A DNA stretch of 64,000 nt, taken from Avena insularis. Lineage: Eukaryota > Streptophyta > Magnoliopsida > Poales > Poaceae. This document shows positions 20,757-30,856 of this stretch, in pieces. Position 1 is the first letter of the stretch, and the number at the start of each line of letters is the position of its first letter. Under the pieces are notes generated by a model, which saw nothing but the letters and a program-made list of their open reading frames with translations, was not told the DNA's origin and made no database searches. Position numbers and translations under genes: made by a program. The stretch covers positions 71,596,253 to 71,660,252 of the forward strand of contig CM042688.1 of NCBI GenBank assembly GCA_023614405.1, given 5' to 3'.

Positions 20757-22766
20757 CTAGGGGTAGAAGGCCGCAGTGCAGGCATGACGTTCAGGGTTAG
20801 AGTATGCGACTCCTATCTCTAAGTCTTGAAGGCGATAGGCGCCACCTGGGATTACTTCTGTAATCACGTACGGTCCTTCCCAGGAGGACTCGAGCTTGAG
20901 ATGTCCCTGCTGTTTCAGTCGCAGGACCAGCTCGCCTTCGACGAAGGATCTGGGGCGTAGCCTCCTACTGTGGTAGTTGCGCAGGTTCTGCTGGTAGATC
21001 GTTGATCTTTCTGCGGCGATTTCTCGTGCCTCGTCAAGGAGGTCGACGGAGTCTTCGAGTGCGAGGGATGACTCTTGTTCTCTATAAGCGACCACGCGCG
21101 ACGCCTTGTACCGTACCTTGGCGGGCAGCACTGCTTCGGCTCTGTGCACCATAAAGAATGGCGTGTAGCCCGTGGCACTATTTGGAGTTGTGCGTAGGCT
21201 CCACAGTATGGATTGCAGTTCGTCTGGCCAGCAACCCGCGGCTTGTTCGAGTGGCCAGAGGAGTCGCTTATTGATGTCGCCGCAGATGAGCCCGTTTGCT
21301 TTTTCCACTTGACCGTTGGTCTGTGGATGCGCTACCGAGGTGTAGCTGATGTTGATCCCCAGGTTTTCACAGAATTCTTGGAACTCCTTGGATGTGAAGT
21401 TCGTCCCATTGTTGGTGATGATGTTGTGCGGTACGCCGAAGCGGTAGACGATGGATTCGAAGAACTTGACTGCGCTATGTCCTGATTGGTTGGTCATTGG
21501 CATGGCCTCAATCCACTTGGTGAATTTGTCGACTGCGACCAAGAGGTAGACGTAGCCTCCTCGTGAGGACCTTGGAAGTTTGCCAACCATGTCGAGTCCC
21601 CATTGCACGAAGGGCCAGGCCAATGGAATTAGCCGTAGTTCTGCGCCCGGTGCGTGCGGCTTGTCCGCAAATCGTTGGCAAGTGTTGCATTTTTGGACGA
21701 TGTCCTTAGCATCACGCATGGCAGTAGGCCAATAGAATCCGGCTCGTAGAGCTTTGGCGACGAGGGCACGACTGCTGGCGTGGTGCCCGCAGGTCCCCTC
21801 ATGGATGTCGAGGAGGACAGCTCTTCCATCGGCCGTGGAGACGCATCGCTGAAGTACTCTTGTGATGCTGTGTTTATATAGTTCGCCGTTGATAACAGCG
21901 AATGCCTGGGATCGCCGCGTGATGTGCTGTGCATCAGTTGGATCGTCCGGGAGCCTTTTGCTGAGGAGGTACGTGATGTACGGCTGCGTCCAGGATTGCT
22001 CAATCATCATGACGCTCATTGGTCCCTCGAGTCCTATGTCCAACTCCAAGTCATCGAGTGCCATTGACTCATTGGGCGGTGTAGCCCCCGAGTCCATTGC
22101 TGCGCTTGTTTTCTTCTCTGCGGCCTTTGGCTTGATGGAGCGTTTGCAGATGCGCTCGAGAAATACCCCGGGTGGTATGGGGGCGCAGGTAGAGCCTATG
22201 TTGGCGAGTGCGTCCGCCTCTTCATTGCTTCCGCGACCTACGTGCCGCAGCTCGCAACCGTCAAAGTCTCCTTCGAGTGTGTCGTAGAGGTCGCGGTACG
22301 CGATTATGTTGTCGTTCAGTGCGTCACACTCATGCATTGTTTGGTTGACGACCAGCTTGGAGTCGCTGTATATGATGAGCCTCTTGGCGCCGCAGGCTTT
22401 TGCCATCCTCATCCCGTGCAACAGGGCCTCGTACTCAGCCTCGTTGTTGGAGGCTGTGAATTGCATTCGCAGGATATACTTCAACTTGTCCCCTTGAGGT
22501 GATGTCAGTATGACACCTGCGCCTGCTCCGTCCTTCCGCTTGGACCCATCGAAGTGCATTGTCCAGAGGTAGGACATATCTGGTTTGTCTGGGAGCTGGT
22601 TCTCCATGCAGTGCACGAGGAAGTCAAGGAGAACTTGCGACTTGATTGCGTCGCGCTTTTCATATGTGATGTCTCGTGGAGACAATTCTATTCCCCAAAG
22701 CGCGACTCGTCCCGTGGCATCGGGGTTATTGAGGATATGTCCCAACGGGGCGTCGTTGACCACCAC
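20757..22766 (-). CDS. Second RNase H plus integrase of element A, 669-codon open frame
   Basis: The start of the frame matches the end of the RT-linked RNase H (SPRDITYEKRDAIKSQ). A second RNase H follows, around residues 68-200: MHFDGSKRKDGAGAGV, NNEAEYEALLHGMRMAKACG, IIYSDSKLVVNQTM, GSNEEADALANIGS. The integrase follows with a zinc-binding region (CGHHASSRALVAKALRAGFY, CNTCQRF), the core (WGLDMVGKLP, VDKFTKWIEAMP) and a C-terminal PWEG-type segment (SSWEGPYVITEVIPGGAYRL). The second catalytic Asp is Asn (I-I-T-N-N-G-T-N-F; codon AAC on the minus strand), so strand transfer should be abolished despite the open frame. A stop separates it from the RT piece. Confidence 0.88.
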   Translation of the reverse strand: MVVNDAPLGHILNNPDATGRVALWGIELSPRDITYEKRDAIKSQVLLDFLVHCMENQLPDKPDMSYLWTMHFDGSKRKDGAGAGVILTSPQGDKLKYILRMQFTASNNEAEYEALLHGMRMAKACGAKRLIIYSDSKLVVNQTMHECDALNDNIIAYRDLYDTLEGDFDGCELRHVGRGSNEEADALANIGSTCAPIPPGVFLERICKRSIKPKAAEKKTSAAMDSGATPPNESMALDDLELDIGLEGPMSVMMIEQSWTQPYITYLLSKRLPDDPTDAQHITRRSQAFAVINGELYKHSITRVLQRCVSTADGRAVLLDIHEGTCGHHASSRALVAKALRAGFYWPTAMRDAKDIVQKCNTCQRFADKPHAPGAELRLIPLAWPFVQWGLDMVGKLPRSSRGGYVYLLVAVDKFTKWIEAMPMTNQSGHSAVKFFESIVYRFGVPHNIITNNGTNFTSKEFQEFCENLGINISYTSVAHPQTNGQVEKANGLICGDINKRLLWPLEQAAGCWPDELQSILWSLRTTPNSATGYTPFFMVHRAEAVLPAKVRYKASRVVAYREQESSLALEDSVDLLDEAREIAAERSTIYQQNLRNYHSRRLRPRSFVEGELVLRLKQQGHLKLESSWEGPYVITEVIPGGAYRLQDLEIGVAYSNPERHACTAAFYP

Positions 22767-23911
22767 GATTGGGTTTTCCTAGAAGTAATGGCACAGTCGT
22801 CGGGTGGTCATGAAGACACCGTACGCCAGCTTCTGGTAGTGCGGGTACCGCTGTTTTGTTGGTGTGAGGACCTCACTGAGGTAGTATACTGGGCGTTGTA
22901 CCCCGTGGACCTTGTTTTCCTCGGCTCGCTCGACGACGAGCACTGTGTTGACCACCTGGTTGGTGGTGGAGATATATAGCAACAGTGGTTCCTTTTCTCT
23001 TGGGGTCACCAGCACTGGCGAAGTGGATAGCAGGCGCTTGAGATCTTCGAATGCTTCTTGCGCTTCGTTGGTCCACTCGAATTTTCAGCTTTGCGGAGGA
23101 GTTGGTAGAAAGGCAGCGCTTTTTCACCCATCCGACTGATGAATCGGCTAAGGGCCGCGATTCGCCCTCTCGGAGATGAGATACCCGAGTAGCTGCCCAG
23201 ATGGTACGCCGAAGGCACATTTGTCCGGATTGAGCTTGATCCGGTAGCGATCGAGGTTGGCGAAGGTTTCGCGCAAATCATTGATTAGGGAGGCTTCCTC
23301 CTTGGTCTTGATTACTATGTCGTCGACATAGACTTGAATGTTGTGACCCAGTTGTTCCTTGAGGCAAGCCTGCATGCACCGCTGGTAGGTGGCTCCCGCG
23401 TTCTTTAGCCCGAAGGGCATTGTGTTATAGCAGAACACGCCAAAGGGCGTTGTAAACGTTGTTTTCTCTTGATCTTCCTCCTTCATTCGAATCTGATTGT
23501 ATCCTGAGTAGGCGTCGAGGAAGCAGAGGCGCTCGCATCCTGCAGTGGAGTCGATGATCTGGTCGATGCGCGGCAACGGGAAGTGATCCTTTGGGCAGTG
23601 CTTGTTCAGAGAGGTGAAGTCCACGCACATCCGCAGGATATCTGTGTCCTTTTTTGGTACCAGCACCGTGTTGGCGAGACAAGTGCTTTCCTTGATCTCG
23701 CGTATGAACTTGGCTTCGAGGAGTCTATTGATCTCCATTCCAACTGCCTGCGTGGCTCGATGATCGCCGAATTGTTTGCTTGACTGGCCTTGCGTCGGGG
23801 TTGACGTTGAGTGCATGCTCGGCGAATTCCCTGGGAACTCCTAGCATGTCCGCAGGACACCAGGCAAAAATTTCCCAGTGCTCACGGAGGAATTCGACGA
23901 GTGCGAGTTCC
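22767..23911 (-). pseudogene. Reverse transcriptase-RNase H of element A, with internal deletion
   Basis: The 5' piece (23148-23816) carries the RT core: CVDFTSLNKHCPKDHFPLPR, FLDAYSGYNQIRM, TMPFGLKNAGATYQRCMQ and YVDD with its catalytic aspartates. After GQLLGYLISE near 23172, about 30 residues present in E and B (the stretch from RGIK to just before GRVAALS) are missing and the frame shifts. The RNase H-like part resumes in other frames (22779-23281: GEKALPFYQLLRKAE, QRPVYYLSEVLTPTKQRYPH). A stop at about 22779 separates it from the integrase frame. The copy cannot make an intact RT. Confidence 0.82.
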
Positions 23912-24349
23912 TATGCGGGACTCAAGTTGTTGGCGATGAGAACCGTCTTGGTGGGATCCGATGGGTGGACCTGCACTTTCTTTGTGTGCACCGATGAGTC
24001 GAAGGAGAGATCAGGTGAGCTCGGCCGGCTCAGGGGAGGCAGACTGTTGTCTGTTGACTCTTTCAGTCTTGCGAGTTCTTCCTGCATGCCGTAGGACTGG
24101 GAAATTCTGTTGAATTCCCTGTCGCAGCTGTCGGATCTCTCGAAGTTCCCATTGATCGCGATGACGCCATTGGGACCTAGCATTTTCATCTGCAGGTAGG
24201 CATAGTGCGGCACTGCCATGAACCTAGCGAACGCGACATGTCCGAGGATGCAGTGGTATTGTGAGGGCCACTCGACGACCTCAAAGTCGATGCATTCTCG
24301 CCGGAAGTTCTTCGGCGTGCCGAAGATGACGTCGAGGTTGATTTTTCCT
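23912..24349 (-). pseudogene. Protease-to-RT linker of element A
   Basis: An open piece (23911-24219) encodes MAVPHYAYLQMKMLGPNGVI and continues into the RT N-terminal linker; just upstream the protein still reads EYHCILGH-type sequence like the LGRPAFARF of element E. It is cut at 24350 by D1; the catalytic part of the protease lies beyond, at 32459-32647. A stop near 23912 separates it from RT. Confidence 0.7.
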
Positions 24350-24354
24350 AGGGG

Positions 24355-25978
24355 TGATACATTGCAAATGTATCTATAATTTTTGATGTTCCATGCTTGG
24401 TTTTATCCACTTTCTTGTGTTATGGTCCAACTTTGGAGTACTTTTCATATGATTTCTTAGACTAACCTATTAACAAGAGCCACAGTGCCAGCTGCCTGTT
24501 TTCTGCTATTTTTGGTTCCAGGAAAGTCAGAAAATGAATATTCTCGGAATTGGACGGAACAAAAGCCAAAGTGCCTATTTTTCCGGAAGGGATCAAGTGC
24601 CAGAATACGAGACGGAGAGGGGCCAGGGGCCGGCCACACCACCTGGCCACGCGGCCAGGCCTGGCCCGCGCCAAGGGATGGTGTGGTGGCTCCCGGCACC
24701 CCCTCGGCCTCTCCTTCCGCCTATAAGTTGCCCTCGGGACGAAAACCCGAAGTGCCCGATCAAAAATCCACGAAAGAGTTTGTAGTCGCCGTCATCTCCA
24801 TCCCTAGATCGGGAGGGATCTGAAGCTCTTCCCGGCACCCTACCAGAGAGGAGAATTCACCCTGGAGGCCTTCTTCATCACCATGCAAGCCTCCGGTGTG
24901 ATGCGTGAGTAGTTCATCCTTGGACTACGGATCCATGTAGTAGCTAGATGGCTGGTTCTCCTCCTTTGTGCTTTCATGTTTAGATCTTGTGAGCTCCGTT
25001 CATGATTAAGATCATCTATTTGTAATTCATACATGTTGTGTTTGCGGGGATCCGATGGATATTGAGATGCTATTTCATATTGATTATTGATTCTATCATG
25101 TCTTTGTTATTTGAGATCTTGCATGCTTTCCGCTGTTAGTAGCTATCTTGGCCAAGTAGATGCTAGCAACTCCAAGAGTTAGTATTTATGCTCAATAGTG
25201 GGTTCATGCCTCCGTAACTGGGAAGTGATGAAATCTCTAAGGTAATAGATGTGTTGTTGCTACTAGGGATAAAACAACAATCCTTTGTTCATAGAACAAT
25301 CGTATTGTTTACTTTACACGCAGTTCAGAAGCAATAATCTGTTGCTTGCAACTTAATCTTTGGAGGGGTTCGATGATAACCTAAAGGTGGATTATTAGTC
25401 ATAGATGCAGTTGGATGGCGGTCTATGTATTATGTTGTAATGCCCAATCAAGTCTCAAAGGAGTCAAGATGATTAGTATATGCATGTATTGCTTTCTCGG
25501 TGTTTGTCAATTGCCCCGCTGTAATTTGTTCACCCAGCATGTTATCTATCTTAAGGAGAGCCACCTCTAGTGAACTATGGATCCCGGTCCTTTACTTTAC
25601 ATACAATCTACAATCTTTTACTGCTTTGTGTTTACTTTCTGCAAACTATTACTTCTTTCCATTCGATACATTTAATCCTTTGTTTTCCACAAAACACGGT
25701 GAGATTGACAACCTCATCGCAAGTTGGGGACAAAGTTCTATGGTTGTGTTGTGCAGGTCTCCACGTTGCTACTAGCACTGGTAGTGTGCCCTGCCAAAGC
25801 TCAGCTAGTAACACCTTTGAGGTGTTTCCTTGCTCCTACTGGTTCGATTAAACCTTAGTTTCATAACTGAGGGAAACTTGCTGCTGTGCTCATCATACCT
25901 TCCTCTTGGGGTTCCCAACAAGCTCTACATCAACACCGCCATCAAGCATTTTTCTGGGCGCCATGCATTGAGCCATCA
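24355..25978 (+). repeat. 5' LTR of D1
   Basis: It starts TGATACATTGCAAATGTATC (itself containing the palindrome GATACATTGCAAATGTATC) and ends GAGCCATCA. A TATAAG box lies at 24722-24727. Its last 40 bp contain a decayed copy of the primer-binding-site region (CATCAAGCATTTTTCTGGGC), so the U5 end appears extended. Confidence 0.9.
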
Positions 25979-25988
25979 AGCATTTTTC

Positions 25989-26006
25989 TGGCGCCGTTGC
26001 TGGGGA
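25989..26006 (+). promoter_or_regulatory. Primer-binding site of D1
   Basis: TGGCGCCGTTGCTGGGGA lies 10 bp inside the 5' LTR. This is the form usual in Triticeae Athila-type elements. A related but damaged string (CTGGGCGCC) lies 35 bp upstream, inside the LTR. Confidence 0.8.
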
Positions 26007-26135
26007 GTCAAGGACAACTTCACAAGGGGAGTCCCTCATAACCAATTTCTTTACTTTGTTTGCTTGTTTTGTTCTTCAAAAAACACAAAAAATTAGTTTT
26101 GCTAGTTTGCTTTCTTATTTGAAACCCCCAAAAAA

Positions 26136-27610
26136 ATGACTACTCTTGAAAACACTAAGTTGTGTGACTTCACTAGCACCAACAACAATGATTTTATGAG
26201 CACTCATATTGCTCCACCTGTGGCTAAAAATACTTTCTTTGAGATAAAACCTGCTTTGCTTAATCTTGTTATGAGAGAGCAATTTTCTGGTATTGGCAAT
26301 GAAGATGCTGCTTCCCATCTAAATAACTTTGTTGAACTTTGTGAGATGCAAAAGCATAGGGATATAGATGGTGATATTATTAAACTGAAATTGTTTCCTT
26401 TCTCTTTGAGAGGAAAAGCTAAAGAATGGTTGAATTCCTTAACTAGGAATAGTATTGATTCTTGGACTAAGTGCAAAGATGCTTTTATTGGAAAATACTA
26501 TCCTCCTACTAAGATTATATGCATGAGAAGTGAAATAATGAAGTTTAAACAACTTGATAATGAGCATGTTTCTCAAGCTTGGGAAAGAATGAAATCTTTG
26601 GTAAAGAATTGTCCCACTCATGAAATGACTGCTTGGGTGATCATCCAAACTTTTTATGCAGGATTGAACTATTCTTCAAGGAACCTATTGGATTCAGCTG
26701 CTAGAGGTACCTTTATAACCATCACTTTAGGTGCTGCAACAAAACTTCTGGACAATATGATGGTTAATTATTCTGAATGGCATACTGAGAGAGCTCCACA
26801 GGGTAAGAAGGTAAATTCTGTTGAGGAAACCTCCTACTTGAGTGATAAGATTGATATGATTATGTCTATGCTTGTTAATGGGAAAGCCCATATTGATCCA
26901 AATAATGTTCCTTTAGCCTCTTTGGTTGCTCAAGAAGAGCAAGTTGATGTGAACTTCATAAGAAATAAAAATTTTGGCAACAATGCTTATGGTAATAATG
27001 CTTATAGGAACAATTTTGGTAACAACAATTATAAGCCATATCCTCCCAACAATGGTAATGCTTATGGAAATTCTTACAACAATAATAAGAGTGCTCCCTC
27101 TGAACTTGAAGTTATGCTTAAAGAGTTTATTAGTAAACAAACTGCTTTCAATAAAACTATTGAGGAAAAACTCTCTAATGCTGAAAAAAATATAGCATCT
27201 TTAGCTGAAGCTCAATCTACTTTGAATAAAATGGCTGCTAAACCTGAAATTAATGATAATCCCTTTGCAGCTACTAATGCTATACAAGTAAGAATTGATG
27301 AAAATGTTAGACTATTAGCTGAATTACATGCTAAGTGGGAAAGAGAAGATTAAATTGTTAGAAACATTAGTGTTTCTACTATCACTACCACTAGTGTTGA
27401 GGCTACTAATAGTTCTACTACTTTAGATGATAAAGTTGATTTTGATCTTGATGGTTGCAACATCTCTGAAGTTATTAAGTTCCTACAAAAGCTTGCTAAA
27501 AGTCCTAATGCTAGTGCTATGAACATGGCTTTTACAAAACACATTACTGATGCTCTCATAAAGATTAAAGAAGAAAAGATGAAACATAAAGTTCTATTCC
27601 TATAAAACAA
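26136..27610 (+). pseudogene. Gag of D1 (Athila type)
   Basis: The main frame (26136-27353, 405 codons) encodes an Athila-type Gag: FFEIKPALLNLVMREQFSG, SHLNNFVELCEMQK, FPFSLRGKAKEWLNSL and FIGKYYPPTK are the retrotransposon gag domain. An Asn/Tyr/Gly-rich stretch (about residues 270-320) and a C-terminal helical segment (EEKLSNAEKNIASLAEAQST) follow. A TAA at 27351-27353 interrupts, but the same frame continues to about 27603 with recognisable Gag sequence. A shift of about one base near 27590 then separates it from the protease. So one substitution and one frameshift broke a single gag-protease frame. Confidence 0.85.
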
Positions 27611-28075
27611 GAGGATGGTTGGGAACCCATCATTAATATGAAAGTGAATGACTTTGATTTCAAAGCTTTATGTGATCTTGATAGTAGTGTTTCTATTATT
27701 CCTAGAAGGATTTATGATATGCTTGATTTGCCTCCTCTTGAAGATTGCTATTTGAGTGTCCCACTTGATGATAATGCTAAAAAGAAACTCATGGGGAGTC
27801 TTAATGATGTTCTTATTATGGTTAACGATTCCTATGTCCCTGTTGATTTCTATGTTTTGGATGTTGAATACAATGCTTCTTGTCCTATTACTTTGGGAAG
27901 ACCTTTTCTTAGAACTGTTGGTGCCATCATTGATATGAAAGAAGGCACCATTAAATATCAACTCCCACTCAAGAAAGGTATAGAGCACTTACCTAAAAAG
28001 AGAGAAAAGATTTCTTTTGCTTCTCCTATGAAAACAAAATTTGGTTTTAATGCTTCTTCATTTGAGAACACTTGA
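27605..28075 (+). CDS. Aspartic protease of D1
   Basis: This is a retropepsin-like domain. The usual Athila-type form of the catalytic loop is D-L-G-A-S; here the protein reads CDLDSSVSIIPRRIYD, so the Gly is Asp. The C-terminal part shows PITLGRPFLRTVGAIIDMKE, typical of these proteases, and the frame ends at 28073-28075. In related complete elements RT and integrase follow directly; here the noncoding 3' region follows instead, as in Sabrina. Confidence 0.78.
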   Translation, partial: KQEDGWEPIINMKVNDFDFKALCDLDSSVSIIPRRIYDMLDLPPLEDCYLSVPLDDNAKKKLMGSLNDVLIMVNDSYVPVDFYVLDVEYNASCPITLGRPFLRTVGAIIDMKEGTIKYQLPLKKGIEHLPKKREKISFASPMKTKFGFNASSFENT

Positions 28076-30842
28076 TTCTTTCTTTGCTTCTTATGCCTAA
28101 CTTAAAGGCGTTAAAGAAAAGTACTTGTTGGGAGATAACCCAAGAGTTTTAGATGAGTCTTGGAAGTTATTACCTCTGTAATAACCTCTCCTTATCCTTT
28201 TTTATTTGCTTTTTGTGCCAAAGAGTAACCTCTAATGAGAGTGAAGTAATGATTGGGAAAGTTGCTGTCCCGAAACAGATTTCTGTGCTTCACCGTAAAA
28301 ATTCCTGATAGAGATCTGTATGTCGGATTGAGCTGTAATTTTTTTTGCTTCTGCCCCAGAATGTTATATAACTTATGTTAGTTCAACACTTTTTTATTTG
28401 AGCAACAGAAGGTCTTCGAAAAAATTCGTCTTTACCCGCTGGTCTGTTTTGACAGATTTCTGCCATTTTCTGCATTTGCTTCTTGTTAGTTCCTTCTTGG
28501 GTTCCTTTGGGAAATTGAGATTTTTGAGGGAAGTGCTACAGTAGCTAGTGTTCTAATGGAAGTTTATTTGGTGTTAGAACTGAACCTTAAGACCTTTTAT
28601 CTTGAGTGCACTAATGTTGCTAATGAGATTGTGTGAAGTTTTGTATGAAGGAAAAATTTCAGGTGTATGGAAGGAATGAGTAGTGAGATGAAGGATGGAC
28701 TAAAGCTCAAGCTTGGGGATGCCACACGTGTCACCCTAAGAAATATCCAAGAAGTACAAGCGTCAAAGCTTGGGGATGCCCAAGGCATCCCCTTCTTCAT
28801 CAATAAAAATTCCAGGTTTCTTCCAAACGCTTCATTTTTATTGTTTCATGCATAGTTGTGTTTTTCTTGGAGCGTCTTCTTTTTTCGTTTCTGTTTTGGT
28901 TTTTAGTTTGCTTGGTTTGCTTAGTTTTCTGAATAAGTTGGTTGGACCCCCTCTTTCATACTTTCGTTTGCAAATAGTTTGGTTTGGTTTGGTTTGGAAA
29001 AGAGTAGGAAAAGCTCATGCTTATGTGGTAAAAAGAGCTCGTTTTTTACTGTGGCTATGCTTTGTCATGCCATGCTTGATATTGTTTTGGCTTTATGCTT
29101 AGTATTTTTTGCTGTAGCATGACTTGTTATAAACAATTGAGATTGCTTAATGTGCCTTGGATGAATCATGCGTTGTTTTAGCATATTAAAGCATAGTATA
29201 GTGGTATTCTCCTTTGATGCTTTATTTGGGTTGACTTGGCACATGCTCACACCATGTTATGACTATCCAAAGTCACCATAGCCTTTATGATCCTTTAGTT
29301 TTCAACTTGTAGTATCACTTTATGCTTTGATCAATGATGTTTTGTCGCTCTGCATGATTATGGCCATTATTGCTCTCTTAGTTTGTCGCTTCCGGTCTTT
29401 TGCTAGCCTCCACCACCAAGTATGAGTTCCACTCATGCATCCAACTCCCTAAACCAAGTTTTTCCAAAGAGTCCACCATACCTACCTACTAGCTTATGCT
29501 ATTCCAAGTATATTCATGCTTTTGTTTACCTTCCACTTGTTATGAGAAAACTAGTGATTAAAGCTCTCACGAACTTGATGGCACACTTTACTTTATTGCC
29601 TCTAATAAACTTGAACCATTGTGTCTTCTATGTTGTATATGCTTGCACTTATTTGTTGGGAATTAGCAGAACCATGCTTTCATGGGGAACGCTTTTAACA
29701 TTGCACTTGGTACTTGTACCTAGTTGATATCATGCTCTTTTGTATATGGATGTCATCGGTGTGAAATGAAAGGGGAGCTTGTAAGTCCATGGAGTTATGT
29801 ATATGTGTTAGAGAAACGCATGGGCTACTGGTCTAATCCATGCTAACATGGTGAAAACCTGCAGCGTAACCATAATGAGCTGTCTATCAAGCATTCTTCT
29901 TATAAAAAAAGAGTCCCATGATGAGAAAAAAGAGAAAAAGGAAAAAAAGATACTATGAAAAGAGGAAAGAGAGAAAAAAGCACCATATTCCCATGGTAAA
30001 TAAGAAGAATGCTGAGATGCTTGTTGTCTGCTTGCCTTGTCATTTTGATATGGGGATTCTTCCGTATCATCGGGCAAGGGGTACCCCGTTGGCGATTCTC
30101 AATGATACACATGTACTTACGATGACAAGAACTTACCGGTGACTAAACTTGAGTAGCATGAGGAGCGGCCCTCGTATACAAGGAACATGAGATTTCTGAC
30201 TTATACTTCGTCAAGCATGTACACCATAGTTTGTTCACTTTAACCTTAATCACTTCAAGATGTTTATGATAGGGGCAATGAGAGATGAAAGCTATAAGTA
30301 CCATAATTTTTGGAAGCTCTTTATGAGACTTGAATCCCTACTTCCTTTTACAAAAGGCCTTTCTTCCACCATTATATTGAGTCTCCACCTTCTATCTTTA
30401 TGCACTTACTTTGAGAGCATAGTGGCCATTCTTAGTTCTATGTGCATTGTCCCAAGACTAGTTGATTGATAAATAACTTGTTATTGCTTGTTTTAAACTA
30501 TTGTATCTAGTCACTCTTATGAACTTTGAAGGTGTCCTATGCATTTATATTTGCTACTCTATTGAGGGACAAGCTAAATACTATTATGCTATGTTTTCTT
30601 TATGTGAAACAAACAAACGTCTTGCAAAGCATTGTTATTCATGAATCTTTTGTTTGTGCCTTTTCATGTTGCATCATAGTTTCTTTGCTTATTGCTAGAA
30701 CTTTGTCTTTCATGTTATGATTGAAGTACTATGATCCCAGCTTTGAATGTTTGCAAATACTTTGATCAAGTCTTTGTTGGTGCATGCCACCTCAAAAATT
30801 ATTTGTTTTTATCACTTACCTACTCGAGGACGAGCAGGAGTT
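28076..30842 (+). other. Long 3' noncoding region of D1
   Basis: No frame exceeds about 110 codons and none is recognisable. Near 28115 lies the GTTGGGAG(A)TAACCC motif typical of the 3' region of Athila/Sabrina elements. Two extra copies of the polypurine motif AAGCTTGGGGATG lie at 28709-28721 and 28766-28778, and a (TTTGG) simple repeat at 28975-28998. The region probably replaces the deleted pol genes and carries packaging and priming signals. Confidence 0.65.
28772..28792 (+). promoter_or_regulatory. Perfect hairpin in the 3' region of D1
   Basis: GGGGATGCC-CAA-GGCATCCCC is a 9-bp stem with a 3-base loop, overlapping the second internal AAGCTTGGGGATG motif. Its position next to a polypurine-like motif suggests an RNA structure, but no function is shown. 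Confidence 0.6.
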
Positions 30843-30856
30843 AAGCTTGGGGATGT
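30843..30856 (+). promoter_or_regulatory. Polypurine tract of D1
   Basis: AAGCTTGGGGATG is followed by one base and the 3' LTR start TGATACATTG. This is the expected plus-strand primer position. Confidence 0.72.

Noticed and set aside
28975..28998. (TTTGG) repeat as telomere-like sequence
   Set aside because: A four-unit pentanucleotide run is too short and does not match the plant telomere unit.
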